From contig NC_064758.1 in the NCBI RefSeq assembly GCF_011397635.1, positions 17,328,513 to 17,392,512 on the forward strand: a DNA stretch of 64,000 nucleotides. The letters run 5' to 3'. The notes under the pieces were generated by a model. The model saw only the letters and a program-made list of their open reading frames with translations. It made no database searches and was not told where the DNA came from. This stretch comes from Epinephelus fuscoguttatus (taxonomy: Eukaryota; Chordata; Actinopteri; Perciformes; Serranidae). Both the position numbers and the translations under genes were made by a program. This document shows, piece by piece, positions 44,996 to 57,418 of the stretch (position 1 is its first letter; each line of letters opens with the position of its first letter).

Positions 44996-45839
44996 CCACA
45001 AAATATTACACACACTGCTCATTGAAAATAATCAAAATACACAAATCTAACAAGAAAAGCAGTTTGATATTGAGCTTTTATTTTCATATGTAAAAGGATC
45101 CACATGTCACTACAGAAAACAGAGAACAGAAAAATACAGTGCTTTCACTCACATGACTATTTGAAGATAACATAGATTTGAAGATAGATAGAAAGATTTA
45201 TAAAGGATCTCGCAAAGGGCCTTGTGATAATAAAGAATGTTTCTTTTGTGTATCAGTTCCAGACCGTTTTTGAGCGTGGACTGTGTTCGCACTGGAAAAC
45301 AACAAAATAAAGTACATTTAAAGCAGTAATGAAACAACCTAAAAACCTGAGTGCTTGATGGACACTACTGTCCCACAGTGTATTGGAAGGTGCTTCTGAC
45401 TCATCAAAGCAAATCAACTTTTAACCAAGTGACTGAGAGGGTCAGACTGACTCCTGCTGTTAAAGACTGGTAACTGCAGTGCAGAGGGCAGCAGGGTTTA
45501 TGCTTTTCAACTAGGACACATTATAATAATTGTTTATATATACATTTATATTTCTAATTACATTTGTTCATTAATTGTACTGATATAAGCCCTTTGAAAG
45601 ACTCAGCAAAGCTTTAACATTTCCTTATATATATTCTATCCTTCGAGAGTTTCACTGCTCCATCATTTCAGGCGTTATACTGGTACTGGTACCCAGCCTG
45701 CGTCTCCATGAACTGCCAGTATGTGAGCAATATGTAGCAGTATGTGAACCCCAAGAAAATGTCAGATAGATACTATAAAGCATCAAGTTCAATATTTAAC
45801 ACTGTTTGCAAAAAACTTAAAAATGCATGGACGTTGGCA

Positions 45840-46145
45840 TGGAGGAGCAAAGGGACAGTGAGTTGTTGTCCTGTCCTGAAGAGGGCCCCTGTGTTAAAAT
45901 TTAATGACTTTCATTATTTAATTATTTTTGTCTTATTACATGTTGCATTTTCATATACGAAAATATTCATTCAGGTTGCCACAGTAAATCTAAGGCCAGG
46001 TGATATTTCAGCACAGAGAAACTGTGCACACTGCACAGAGTGTGAGGAACAAAGGTTAACAGGGGCCCAGCAGTGCATTTTGGCCTGAGGCCCTCGGGCA
46101 GGTTGATCTGACCCTTTACTGGGGAAATTTTAGGGAACAAAAAAA
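45840..46145 (+). repeat. Dispersed block, first copy
   Basis: GTCCTGTCCTGAAGAGGGCC through GGTTGATCTGACCCTTTACT is repeated almost identically at 48,180-48,425 and, inverted, at about 31,440-31,650. The first copy carries about 40 bp more in the middle than the second. Confidence 0.8.
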
Positions 46146-46904
46146 ACCCCTCATCTTTGGAAAGGCTGCTCTGTTCCAGATGTTTTCACTAAATAAAGCT
46201 GGAATATGAGTGTATCAGTATAGAAAGCTCTGAAGGTCACTTACCGTCAGATCCTCACTCATCCTTTAGTTGATTTGAACAGGTCTAAAAGTTAGCGGTG
46301 CTGCGCCACGTGCGTAAAATGCGCACACCGCCTCCTTTAATGTGGAGACGCACATATCGACCCAGCTGCTGTGTAATAACAGCAAATATTTATAAACTGA
46401 GAAAGACAATAAAAAGAAAAACTGAATACAAACAGTCGCAGTGAAACAACAACTAACGCACAATGATGACTTTGGTAAAACTTCGCAATTTAACCCATTA
46501 TATAATCTGCCTCAGTCATATTAAAATATAATGTTGATGCGCATTTAAAAGTGTAATAGAGTAAGTCAGGTGTGGAGGCTACATTTTTACATAGCCTAGT
46601 TAGATATGGACTGTATCTCACAGGTGTTTTGCAGACTGATTAAACAAACCTGACTGTAAAAAACGCACGTGTATGAAATGGACGTGAAGGATTCCATGGT
46701 TGCTATGGGTTGTCTCCAGGTGCATCACTTAGAAAAGATCTTCATTTAAACACAAACCAAACAGACTGCGGTCAGAAAGTTTTTCATAAGTTCAACTCGA
46801 CGCCTTCATCCAAACTAATCGCTTGTACTGAGGACTTCTTGCATCCTGAAAAGGACAAAAGACTCTCACACACTCACTGAAAAGCGACGCAACTGACTTC
46901 CATC

Positions 46905-49709
46905 ATGGAAACTGTAAGATTTGAACACTTTGACTCTCTTGTGATTTTTCTGTGTTTTACCCTGGAGACTTTCAGAGCTCTCACAGTTCACTGACACATT
47001 GTTAACTGCCATTAGCACAAAATTAAATAGCCTACTGTCATTTTAACTACCACTAAATACCTGATTTTGAAATCTAAATGCTTCTGAATTCATAGCGTTT
47101 GAATATTTTTACACCAACAACGTACAAACATGTATCTGAATTTATTTGATATGAACTCACCTCTTGATTTGCAATTTAAAAACCTGAATTTCAGTATATT
47201 TTTTTATGTGTTCACAAATTTTAGATTTTAATTTCAAAGAGGTGAATTCAGAACAAATAAATTCAGATACATCGAAGTCAAAGTAAAATACTGTGACACT
47301 TTATTTTGATAGTTCACCTACAGATAGTTTATACAGTATCTGTAACATTTCAACAGCTTCTTAGTTGAGACTGAACAACTCAACTGTTTGGCTTTGTCAG
47401 TCGATATTTATCTATAAAGTATATGGGACGGTTTACCATATATTGTAGGAATAATTTCATTCACCTTAAACTATTTACTTAACCTGTGCTGCATAGGTTG
47501 AATGGATAGTTCAAGTTCGACTAAATTATTCTGAGAATATGTAGGTATGTTCATGTGATGTCAGATAATCTGTTAAACATCTACAGAATAAAAAGCCAAA
47601 CAAACCATGCTGAATTGTTGAATCTTAACTAATAAGCTGTTGAAATGTTACACGTACTCTATAAGCTATCTGTAGGTGGACTATCCAATGCAAGTGTTAC
47701 CAAAATATTTCAGTGCTGTAAACTCAGTGGTGTTTGAATTGACTTTCACACAGTCCCCCACTCTGGGGGTCACATGGTACATCAAGGTAACTTTTATTAA
47801 TATTTATCAATTACAGGGGAAACTGTGGTGGATAAAAACATCTCTTTATTTGAAGAATACCAAAAAACCTATAGAAAATCAAAATGGCTGCCTTAATGAT
47901 TATAATAATTTAATCATTTTATGTGTCTCATAAAATAATTTCTATCACAAATGTGCAGTGATACTGTGTATCTAAGTGTAGCCTTGAGTACAGATCTGAA
48001 GTACTTGAACTTAATATTCAATTCCCAGCAGATATGTGACCTTAGTGGTGTGTGAGAATAAAAAGATTCTTTTATTTATTTGTTTATTTATTTTTTGTAG
48101 TAGTTGTGGTAATATGCAGCACTGAAATTGAAACACGATACCAGCTAACATTAAAGGTCCTTAATGAGTCCTGCTTTATTACCAGACCTTGTTGTCCTGT
48201 CCTGAAGAGGGCCCCTGTGTCAAATTTAAAGACCTTCATTATTTAATTCTTTTTGTCTTATTACATGTTGCATTTTCATATATGAAAATATTCATTCAGG
48301 TTGCCACAGTAAATCTAAGGCCAGGTGATATTTCAGCACACAGGGGCCCAGCAGCACATTTTGGCCTGAGGCCCTCGGGCAGGTTGATCTGACCCTTTAC
48401 TGTGGAAATTTTAGGGAACAAAAAACTCTGAAACTTTTTTTCAGATAATTTTGACTGAACCTGGTATCATTCAGTGCTGTTTGGTGCATTAGTTGCTCCT
48501 TTATTCTAACATGAGTGTGTCTTGTAGCTTTGTGATGTGCTGTTCCACCTGGGAGACCACAACTACTGCAGAGTGTCTGCACGCAGGCCAGAAAGATCCA
48601 GGCGGTCTGCCTCCTGCAGACAGTGTCCGTGCTGCAGGGACGTCCAGGTCAGACATTTGACTTTATATTTTGGATATTGCTTTTTGGGCTCTTTTACATC
48701 ACATTAACTTTCTTGTTAAGTCATTTTTATTGTTTTTTAATTTAAAGGTCCCACGTTGTAAAAAGACTGATTGACATGATCTACTTTATTAAGATTTATA
48801 TCATAAATACTGTGAAAATATCAAAAGTCCTTAAAGACTTCTGTAAAGTTGTGATGTCACAACTATACAATGGACCGAGTTAAGTGACAGACGCTGAAAT
48901 GGAGCATTTGTCTCTTGTGAGATGATAAAAGTATGTTGCTAAATAAAATGTTCATTGGTGCCTAACGTTCTCCCATGTGTTGCTGGACTTTTCCAGGTGC
49001 CAGCTTCAGAGCCGAAGCACCAGCCCTCTGTTTCAGCTGCCAACACTCCCCAGAAGCGGAAGCGGGCCTCCGTGGCTCGTCCCGCTGAAGCTCCACAGGT
49101 GGTCAATTCTGTTCCCACTCCTGAGCCCTCTACCTCAGCTGATAACATGCTGTCTTTGTTAAATCTAGTCCCCAGGCCTTCTGCCATCATCTCACCAGCC
49201 GACCTGCCGGTGTGCTCTGATGTGGCCCCCAGCCCCCAGCCCTCTACTGTTCCACTGTGTGACGACGGCCCTCTGATGATCCACAACCGCTCCATGGAAG
49301 AGTACCAGAGGATCTACCACGAGGTCGTGGATGACATGCTGAGGTGAGTTTGAGTCCAAATCATGACCAATCAGATCATCATGACAGTCTTTATTCTTTC
49401 ATGCATTTTTTTCCATATTGAAGTTTTCTTAATCACATGCATCATTAGGATTTAATTTCTGTTTCTTCTGCTCCTCACAGGTACAACGATGGCCAGCTGC
49501 GTCCTTACAGTCTGGCGCTGGGACGTCGCATTAAGCAGCGGCTCTGGAAGCGACTAGACCGTCCCACGTTCACAGAATCAGTCAATGAGGACGGACTGGT
49601 GCATGTGAACGCATCATACGGGGTTGGAGCCCATCCTCCCCAGTATGATGTGGACACTTCGGGGGAACCAGAGCCATGGACACCCCCACAGAAAAGAGCT
49701 AAGCACTAA
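46905..49709 (+). CDS. Uncharacterised four-exon gene, 234-aa protein
   Basis: Exons 46905-46913 (ATG GAA ACT, GTAAGA donor), 48528-48647, 48997-49343 and 49481-49709; phases agree and the TAA is at 49707-49709. Total 705 nt. The N-terminus (about 4-43) is basic and cysteine-rich (HNYCRVSARR, then SCRQCPCCRD), which could bind zinc. Residues 44-130 are Pro/Ser-rich and probably disordered, with a basic PQKRKRASVARP patch like a nuclear signal. The C-terminus begins SMEEYQRIYHEVVDDMLR and contains LALGRRIKQRLWKRLDRP, a likely helical region. I do not recognise the family. A partial inverted copy exists at 30.7-31.65 kb. Confidence 0.7.
47305..47690. mobile_element. MITE with TIRs of about 60 bp (intron 1)
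   Basis: The left end ATAGTTCACCTACAGATAG and the reverse complement of the right end ATAGTCCACCTACAGATAG continue matching through AACATTTCAACAGCTT. Non-coding. Confidence 0.7.
48180..48425 (+). repeat. Dispersed block, second copy
   Basis: Same sequence as 45,840-46,145, located in intron 1 of the uncharacterised gene about 100 bp before exon 2. Confidence 0.8.
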
Positions 49710-49859
49710 ATAATACTTACATTAGCTCAAAAAGTAGTTTAAGTATTGCATGTTCTAAGTTTAAGTGTAGTTTAATTTAAGTGTTGTAGCTGTGTGTTGC
49801 ATCAGAAAAGCCTCACTCCACTTCTGTCACTGTGCTGCACTGTACCTCTGCTTCCAGCC

Positions 49860-51250
49860 TGCAGGAGACATCTGCTGCCTCCACCCTCTGCTTGCAGCTT
49901 TCACCACCTATCTGCTGCCCCATGCTCCTCCTCCACATTTTGTGAGACATCTATAGAAACATCTCCAGCAGCCTTAGAAATGTCCCGCTCCATCTTCCAC
50001 ATAGAGCCTCATAGCCACCTCCAGATTTAAACCCTGACACCTACAGCCTCTGCCAACAACCTGCAGCTGCCGCCTCCACCTGCAGATTCTGGCAGACAGC
50101 TGTGTCCACACCGCCATCTATGGTCTCTAAAGTGTCCTGCTCCACATTACACCAATGGCCTCTCACAGCCACCTTCAGATAGCAGCTGTCTGCTGCCCAA
50201 GCCTCCACCTTCAGACAGCAGACAGCTGCAGAGAAATGCTCAAACTACCTCCACCAGCGACATTCCATCAGCTCCACCACCACAAAGTTCTAAAGAATGA
50301 TGTGCCATCTGAAACTTTGGTAAACCTCCATCTACAGCCTCTGTCAGCGACCTGCAGGTCCTGCCTCCACCTGCAGATCCTGACAGACAGCTGTGGCCAA
50401 ATTTTCACGTACAGCCAACTGAAGCCGAACCTCCACCAACAGCGTCTGTCAGCAATCTGCAGCGTTCGCCTCCACCTGCAGATTCTGACAGACAGCTGAA
50501 GTCGAACCTCCACCAACAGCGTCTGTCAGCAATCTGCAGCGTTTGCCTCCACCTGCAGATTCTGACAGACAGCTGAAGTCGAACCTCCACCAACAGCGTC
50601 TGTGAACCACGTGCAGCTGTCGCCTCCACCTGCAGATTCTGCTAGACAGCTGAAGTCAAACCTCCATCAACAGCCTCTGTCAGTAACCTGCAGCCATCGC
50701 CTCCACCTGCAGATTCTGGCAGACAGCTGTGGTGTAATCTCCATCTACTGCCTCTGTAAGAAACCTGCAGCCGCCTCCACCTGCAGATTTTTGCAGGCAG
50801 TTGTGGCCACACTGAACCTCTACCAACAGCCTCTGTCAGCAACCTGCAGCTGTCACCTCCACCTGCAGATTCCGGCAGACAGTTGAAGACAAACCTCCAA
50901 CTACAGCCTCTGCCAGTAACCTGCAGCTGCTGCCTTCAACTGCAGATTCTAGCAGACAGCTGTGGCCATAGCTTTATCTATGGTCTCTAAAGTGTCCTGC
51001 TCCACCTTCCACCAATGGCCTCTCACAGCCACCTTCAGATAGCAGCTGTCTGCTGCCCAAGCCTCCACCTTCAGACAGCAGACAGCTGCAGAGAAATGCT
51101 CAATCTACCTCCACCAGCAACAGTCCATCAACTCCACCACCACAAAGTTCTTTAGAATGATCTACAGCCTCCATCTACAGTTGTCTGTCAGAATCTGCAG
51201 GTGCCACCTCCACCTGCAGATTCTGACAGACAGCTGTGGCCATAGCTCCA
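49860..51250 (+). repeat. 77-bp minisatellite with higher-order duplication
   Basis: Units run from one CTGCAGC box to the next: starts near 50457, 50534, 50611, 50688, 50765, 50844 and 50921. The period is mostly 77 bp. Each has CCTCCACCTGCAGATTCTG and CAGACAGCTG. A block of about 185 bp at 50,115 recurs at 50,977 (period 862 bp). Because 77 is not a multiple of 3, the open frames across it shift and are not taken as coding. Confidence 0.9.
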
Positions 51251-51464
51251 TTGATGGTCTCTTCCAGCAACCTGCACAGCGGACTCCTATCCTGTTGTCA
51301 AGTGAAGACCTGCGTGGAACGGCAGGGACCAGAGATTCACCCGTAAATATAATTTTCAGATAACATGCAAAAACAGAGCTGTGTAATAATAGCATGCCCG
51401 GGCTGACAAATGCAAGCCTCCTGTCTGTTGAGATTTTATTTACATCATCTTCTTTTTCTCACAG

Positions 51465-51586
51465 GTTTTTCCCATACCTTGTGTCGAAGAAGAGCACACA
51501 CCCATCGACATGAACCTGACTTTCTGTGATTCCCAACGTCATCAGCCAGAGAGGGCTCTTCTTCCACCCACTCATGTGAACTCAAG
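51465..51586 (+). other. Possible orphan exon
   Basis: A strong polypyrimidine tract and CTCACAG acceptor (to 51464), 40 open codons (VFPIPCVEEEHTPIDMNL) and AAG|GTAGTG donor. It may be a 3' or alternative exon of the uncharacterised gene upstream, but no in-frame partner was identified. Confidence 0.25.
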
Positions 51587-51894
51587 GTAGTGTGGCTGGG
51601 TAGTGTGTCTTGCCATGCGTTTTCACCTTATCTGATTTCTAAATGCATGTTAGAAATGATGAAGCCTGTGAAAACCACTGCGTGGGAACAGTGATGTTAT
51701 ATATCTGTGTAATAGAAAATCTTGACAAATATTTGAGGTGGAAACTCTCTGTGCTTTTTGCAGACTTGTTGGACTTCACAGACTTCAACTTGCTGTGCAT
51801 CCCCCTCTCTCCTTCCATCCCACTCTATCCCTATTTTTACCTTCCCTCCCTCCCCCTCCCTCCATTCCTCTCTCTCTTTCCCTCCCTTCCCCTA

Positions 51895-52110
51895 ACCCAA
51901 CCGGTCAAGGCAGATGGCCGCCCACCACAGAGCCTGGCTCTGCTCGAGGTTTCTGCCTGTTAAAAGGCAGTTTTTCCTCGCCACCGTCGCCAAAGTGCTT
52001 GCTCGTGGTGGGAATTGTGGAAATGTGTTGGGTCTCTCTAAATCTATATGACATATATATATATTGTTATGATTTGGTGCTAAACAAATAAATTTCACTT
52101 GAATCGCCTT
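51895..52110 (+). repeat. Dispersed teleost repeat 3' end
   Basis: AACCGGTCAAGGCAGATGGC, GAGGTTTCTGCCTGTTAAAA and GTCGCCAAAGTGCTTGCTCG are a very common fish repeat. It ends with GTGCTAAACAAATAAATTTC, the kind of tail used by L2-type LINEs and the SINEs they mobilise. Confidence 0.65.
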
Positions 52111-52430
52111 AAAAATGCTTGTGTGTCTCTGGCGTTCCTTTAAGTCATCATGTCTACAGTTAGAAATGTTTGAATGTCATTAAAAAAGAGTCTTATCATT
52201 TTCATTTTCCAATAAGCCATCAACAAAAGCTCATAAGCCAACTGCAATTATTTGCAGTCTATACAAAAGATTGTTAATAAACCATGAAAAAGGATTCATT
52301 GAGTAATCTATTCATTTTGCAGGTGTAAATGTTAATAAGTTGTTTATGAATTTTATCTTGACGCCCTGCAGCTCTTTTCCAGAAGCTACGTGGTCAAACA
52401 GTCATCTTCTGATGAGTTTAAGAGCTAGCT

Positions 52431-52468
52431 GATGATGATGATGATGATGACGATGATGATGATGATGA
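52431..52468. repeat. GAT microsatellite
   Basis: About 12 GAT units with one GAC variant. Confidence 0.9.
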
Positions 52469-52679
52469 AAATAGAGGCATTTCAAAACATATTATTAGTA
52501 GCATATAAATGACCTATAACACAAACATAAATGACTTATTGACCTTTAATAAAGTCATTAATGAATACCTATAAAGCCTTTACAGAGGCTTACTCATCAG
52601 AAAGTGGTACCTAAAAATTGAAGCCATCAGTATCACTTGAAAGATGCTACACAATATTTACCATATAAAACAGCAGAAA

Positions 52680-53460
52680 ACCAACACGTTCTCACTCCAA
52701 CTTTGTCACATATTGATGCTCGGTCATGGATTTGAACATAGGTCATGAACACGAGCATGAAAGAACATGAAAGTCATGAACATATGACTTGCAAGGTATC
52801 CCAGGTGTGTTGGTCGTTGACGTTATGGTTCCATGTGAACTTTAGCCTGTTGCATGCATTGTGTGTTTTCAAGATACACTTCTGTTTTACAGGTTTTACA
52901 GTTTCATTACAGTCTCTTTCAATATAAATGTACTACATTGGTACAACACAGCGGATTGATTTTTTTTTCCTTCAACAGCAAATGTACAAGGTCATGTTTA
53001 GCCAACACACACACGTGGTTAGGTTTAGAAAGACTTAACAGAGTTTGGATTCACATTCATACAGGAAGTGAATATGGGCCTCCCATGTCAAAGTCAGTGG
53101 TTGTTGGACCCATCCATCACTCCTCCCACCCCCCGTTCTCGGACTTTTCATGCCCTTAACTTTTGCTGTTTTCAGCCATGTTTCCCTGACGCTGCCAGAC
53201 GCCATTACACAATATCAATGACCAGCCATATCATGCCGACATAAATGGATGGCTTTTTTCTGTCAGCGTCTGACAGTGGAAGGTTAAGAAAACCTGTTTG
53301 AGATGAAACAGTTGTGGTTGATTCATTATTAACCAGGAAAAACACTGTTTGATTTCAGACCCTATCTTTTAGTCAACAGCCAAAATAAATAGTTTTTAAA
53401 ATGGCCACATGGTGGTGCCACACGATTATGATTAGGGTAAAGAGGTCGTGGTGTGGGTGA
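52680..53460. repeat. Dispersed repeat (TTAGGTTTAGA family)
   Basis: ACACGTTCTCACTCCAACTT, CACGTGGTTAGGTTTAGAAA and TTGTTGGACCCATCCATCAC parallel the copy at 41.4-42.4 kb. Confidence 0.5.
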
Positions 53461-53821
53461 GTACTAGCCAATCACAGCGCAGTAGTGTAGGCATAGGTGA
53501 AATGAAATAAATAAATTATAATAACGCGGTCTAGCACGACCCCCAATATTCTCTGTTTGGCCATTTGACGTGTATTTGAGTCTGAACAATAACCATGAAA
53601 AGGAATAGTGACATTTGGCTTTTTTTGGAAAAGTTACTGTCTCCATTGCTGTATTTTTATGGAGTTTCTTATAGGAACCAAAAATCTGATTCTTATGGCA
53701 TGTTTCCATTGTTGTAATGAGGCAAAAGAAAGGGAGAAAGGAGAAGAGATGCATGGCAACAGAGGAGGCATGGAAAAGAGAAAGGATCAATGTAAAGCTT
53801 TAGAAGAGTCTGTGCACACGC

Positions 53822-53882
<61 letters not shown>

Positions 53883-56100
53883 TGCGTGCGTGTGTGTGTG
53901 TGTGTTAACGAGATGTGCATTGCAAACGGATGAATGTGACCGGAGTTGTTCAGTTGTTTCCCCTGATAATAAACCAGAAAAAGTAAAGGAGGTCCTGCTA
54001 GCACAAAACACACACACACACACCTTTGCATTTGCTCAAGAAATAGTATGCAGTAAGTATCCGTGTGACAGTGAAGCAGATCAGTGCTGGGAGAAAAAAA
54101 TGTGAATTGTGCAGAAAACCTGCAAAAATTACAGTGGAAAAGTTTAAAACCTTTTAAAAACTTCATTTATTTAGAGAGGTGAAATGATTCACACCCAGTT
54201 TATAATCTGAGAGGAAACTCCATCATCAAAGACGATGATGTGAAAGTGAACTTTACACCTGTTCTCTGTGAGTCGTTGAGACTCATTTTGAAATAAATAT
54301 AATAGTTTGAGAAATAGTGTGTGAACTGCAATACAACATTCACAAAATAACTCATGGAAACCACAGTTAAACAGGTCACAGTCAGTTTTCATTTTCATTT
54401 TCAGCATTTTGTTTTTTATTACCACTATGACTGTCAAAAACTATTCACTAATAGGTCCACTGTTTTCAGAGCCCCTTGATGATCCACTGACATCAAAAAG
54501 CCCCCCAAAAAATGGCAAATTTAGACAAACTTTAAGTTTAGCCGGCAAAATGACTTGTTGCTTTTAGAGGAAATTCCTTTGTTTTGTTGGTACTTTTTTT
54601 TATTTATTTACAGAAATCATTTTTGTATTCTCTTAGCCACAGTCAGCTGGGATCAGCTCCAGCCCCCGCCTCTGTAAAAGGATAAGCGGTGACAGATAAT
54701 GGATGGATGGATGTTTGTACAACGTATGTGGTTTTGTCGTTAACTTACAGTGTTTGTTTCTATAATTGCGAATGAACATGTTTCTTATATTTATCTCGCT
54801 CAGCATAAAAAAGTATCCTGTTGATGACCCAAAGGTGTTACAATTCGTAAGATGTTCGAAAGGAAACCAAAATGTGGGCACTTGTGTTTACAGCATTAAG
54901 AGTCCCTGCACCCTTATTTATCCAGCTGCAGGCCACAGTTTCATCTCACCATGTGTGCTTTGGATGAATCACATAACAAATGCATATAAATTCACATTTT
55001 AATGAGGAAAAATCCACTTGATTAAAACTCTCCTTGCCATCTCTCTTACCCCTCCTGTCACTGTGTGGGATCACTGTTCTCTTCACCTGACTGTTATGTA
55101 TGAACTTTGACCCTCCCTGCATGGGTCAGCCCTCAGAAGCACAGCCTTATTTCGTCTGAGCGTTTGACCTTTGACCTTCAGTCTGGGGTCATGGCCATCA
55201 GAAGCAGCAACATAGGAACACCAGTGTGAGGGCAAGCTGCTTCAAAGATGCACAGCCTTCAAAGTTGTGGAGCTGTTTCTTTTTAATTCATTAGCCCTTC
55301 ACCAAAGAGACGTGTGGGAACCTGAAGGGCTCCTTGTGGAGTCAGAAAGGTCCCTATCAAAATAATGACAGTGTATTATATGTGTTGGTTTGTTAATGGG
55401 AAGGCAGCGCAGCTAGACACACTGTAATACCTCATTTTAGCCTTCTTTTTAGTTATTCTACTGTCTCTGATGCCCTCTGGTGGATCTAACATGGAAGCAA
55501 CTTTACTGAATATAAGGGAATCTTAAAACAGCAATGGTTCATTTATCAAGGGACATTATTATCCTCAGAGCACAACATTTTGTTATGTCATGACTGATAT
55601 TTGAGATCATTCTAATGGCTTACAGATCCTGCAGGTCTTTCCTCTGTCCTTTTCCTGTTTTGGATCACTGTTCTGACCACCAGTTGTGGATACACTGTCT
55701 GTGTCTTGACCATTAAAAGCAGCAGCAGAAAAGAACAGAGCAGCTGCTCAGTGCTACAAAGCCTCAACAAAGTTGTAGAGCCATTGCATTATAATCCTAC
55801 ATAGCTTAATCCCAATAAAAACATCCTTAGTTGAGACCCTAATTGGGTTGCTTGAGAATTGGTCATCTAGAATTTACATCATATTGTCTACCTGTGCACC
55901 TTAGCATATTTGAATTCATTTGAGTGTTGTGGGCTGTGTAACAGTATGACGCTTTTATTATGAAATACTTGTGTAACAGGTAAGAACAAGTGAGACAATG
56001 GATGCGAGGAGGTCTCATGAAGGCTGCAATTCAGACTTAACATAAAAACATAATGAACATGTCAAATGGAGCAAACAGTGCATTTTATTTTCTCAGAGAA
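53461..56100. other. No gene recognised
   Basis: A TG array lies at 53,821-53,906 and a LINE-tail fragment at 54,638-54,715 (ends GGATGGATGGATG). About 55,000-55,800 contains two loosely similar stretches around GGATCACTGTTCT. No supported coding exon. Confidence 0.4.
53821..53906. repeat. TG microsatellite
   Basis: More than 35 TG units with a few TT and CG interruptions. Confidence 0.95.
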
Positions 56101-56247
56101 ACAGCAATGCATGGGATCTAATCTCAGAGCTACACTCCGAAGCACAGGGCGGCGCTAATGCTCCTAATACACTGATTGACTACTGCCGTTCAAAACCCAC
56201 AAAAGAAGAAATGCTGCCTCCGTGGAAAGACCAGCTGTGGACGAGCT
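56100..56247 (+). other. Likely 5' untranslated exon of the short Tc1-derived gene
   Basis: Ends GACGAGCT|GTAAGT. Spliced to 56927 it would carry an upstream frame beginning ATGCTGCCTCCGTGG at 56211, which stops before the main ATG. The transcript start was not determined. Confidence 0.4.
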
Positions 56248-57097
56248 GTAAGTACAACATACATGCATACTGTACGCTTATTTCATTTGTCCTTAAATTG
56301 TATTAATGGTAACATATTTTGTTAATGTAAGCGCATCTAGTAACTAGAGAATACAAATTCTGAAGAAACTGTGGTGTGAATGCTGAATGTTGAAAACCTG
56401 ACCTGACACTGCACTGCTGTCTTGGAAAACGCTGTCTGTGTGATCAGGAACTAACATGTATGAGGCTATATGAGGAAGGTAAAGTAGCAGGAATAGTTTA
56501 GGGTTTAAAAGCTGAATAAATAATAAGTTGTAAAGTAAACTATGAACAATAGTCAAAAGTCAGAACATGTAAGTCGTGTGTGTGAGTGTGAGGAGAGAGA
56601 CTGCACTGCATTAACTAGTTAATCTCAGTCACCTGTGTGTGCAGCTGCAGTCAGGGTTGCCATGGTGATGGTTACCTGCTAAGTGGTCCCTGGGTTTTTA
56701 GTGGAATTTGAAAGGTAAAATACACCTGTAATGTATGAAAGATGTGGACCATTTTAAAATTTAAATTGAGTTTCTAGGAGAAAGTTAACGATAAGAGAAG
56801 ATAATCCTTAAGAAAAAATAAAACATGTTAGTTCCTCTTTTAGCTACTGCTAGATGATTGTTTTGTGCTGTAAAGTGCTTTATTGATTTTATTACTTTTT
56901 CTTATCCCTTTTTCATCCATTTATAGATGGACAAGTGATCTCCCCCTACACTTTTAACCCCAGTGAACTCCACATGAAAATCAGCTTCAGCTTTAAAGTA
57001 TCTCAGCTACAGAGGCACCTGCTCAGTTATTAGCTTGACTGACAGTTGGGATTGTCTGCCAGCATAAGAGGAGACACTCGACACCTTCACTTCCAGT

Positions 57098-57418
57098 ATG
57101 AGTGAGTTAACAGACTTTGACAGAGGCCAGATAGTTGGAGCCCAACTTGCAGGTCTGTCAGTCAAAAAGACTGCTCAGTTATGTGGTGTATCGAGTCAAA
57201 CTGTCCTCAAAGTCATGAGCGGCTATAACAAACACGGACAGACTTCATCAGCGAATAACAGTCGGCACAAGCCACAGATGAAAAGGACAAGGCCGCCAAA
57301 AGCTGCTGCAAATGGAAAAGCTGCCAGTAGGAAACCAGTATCTGACTCTAAGGCTGATGCACAAAACACTGATCAAGAGAGCAAAAGATCTGAATGTCAG
57401 ACCAAAGACCAGGAGTGA
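57098..57418 (+). CDS. Tc1-transposase-derived DNA-binding protein, short paralogue
   Basis: 106-aa single-exon frame. [20 protein letters not shown] and [19 protein letters not shown] are the first helix-turn-helix of a Tc1-type transposase. The second HTH and the whole DDE catalytic region are absent. After a basic stretch ([12 protein letters not shown]) it goes to GKAASRKP and a polar tail, the same junction as in the longer paralogue at 59.2 kb. A 5' exon ending at 56247 (GTAAGT donor) and an acceptor at 56926 give it a spliced leader. No Tc1 terminal repeats are visible. Likely a domesticated nuclear DNA-binding factor; possible pseudogene. Confidence 0.7.
   Translation: MSELTDFDRGQIVGAQLAGLSVKKTAQLCGVSSQTVLKVMSGYNKHGQTSSANNSRHKPQMKRTRPPKAAANGKAASRKPVSDSKADAQNTDQESKRSECQTKDQE

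Noticed and set aside
50155..50886. Repeated Leu-rich open frames (HLQILTDS type)
   Set aside because: They lie in the 77-bp minisatellite; the unit is not a multiple of three and the frame changes between units.
53608..54166. Open frames of 157-165 codons on both strands
   Set aside because: Both run through the TG array at 53.82-53.91 kb, and the flanking parts show no domain or splice support.
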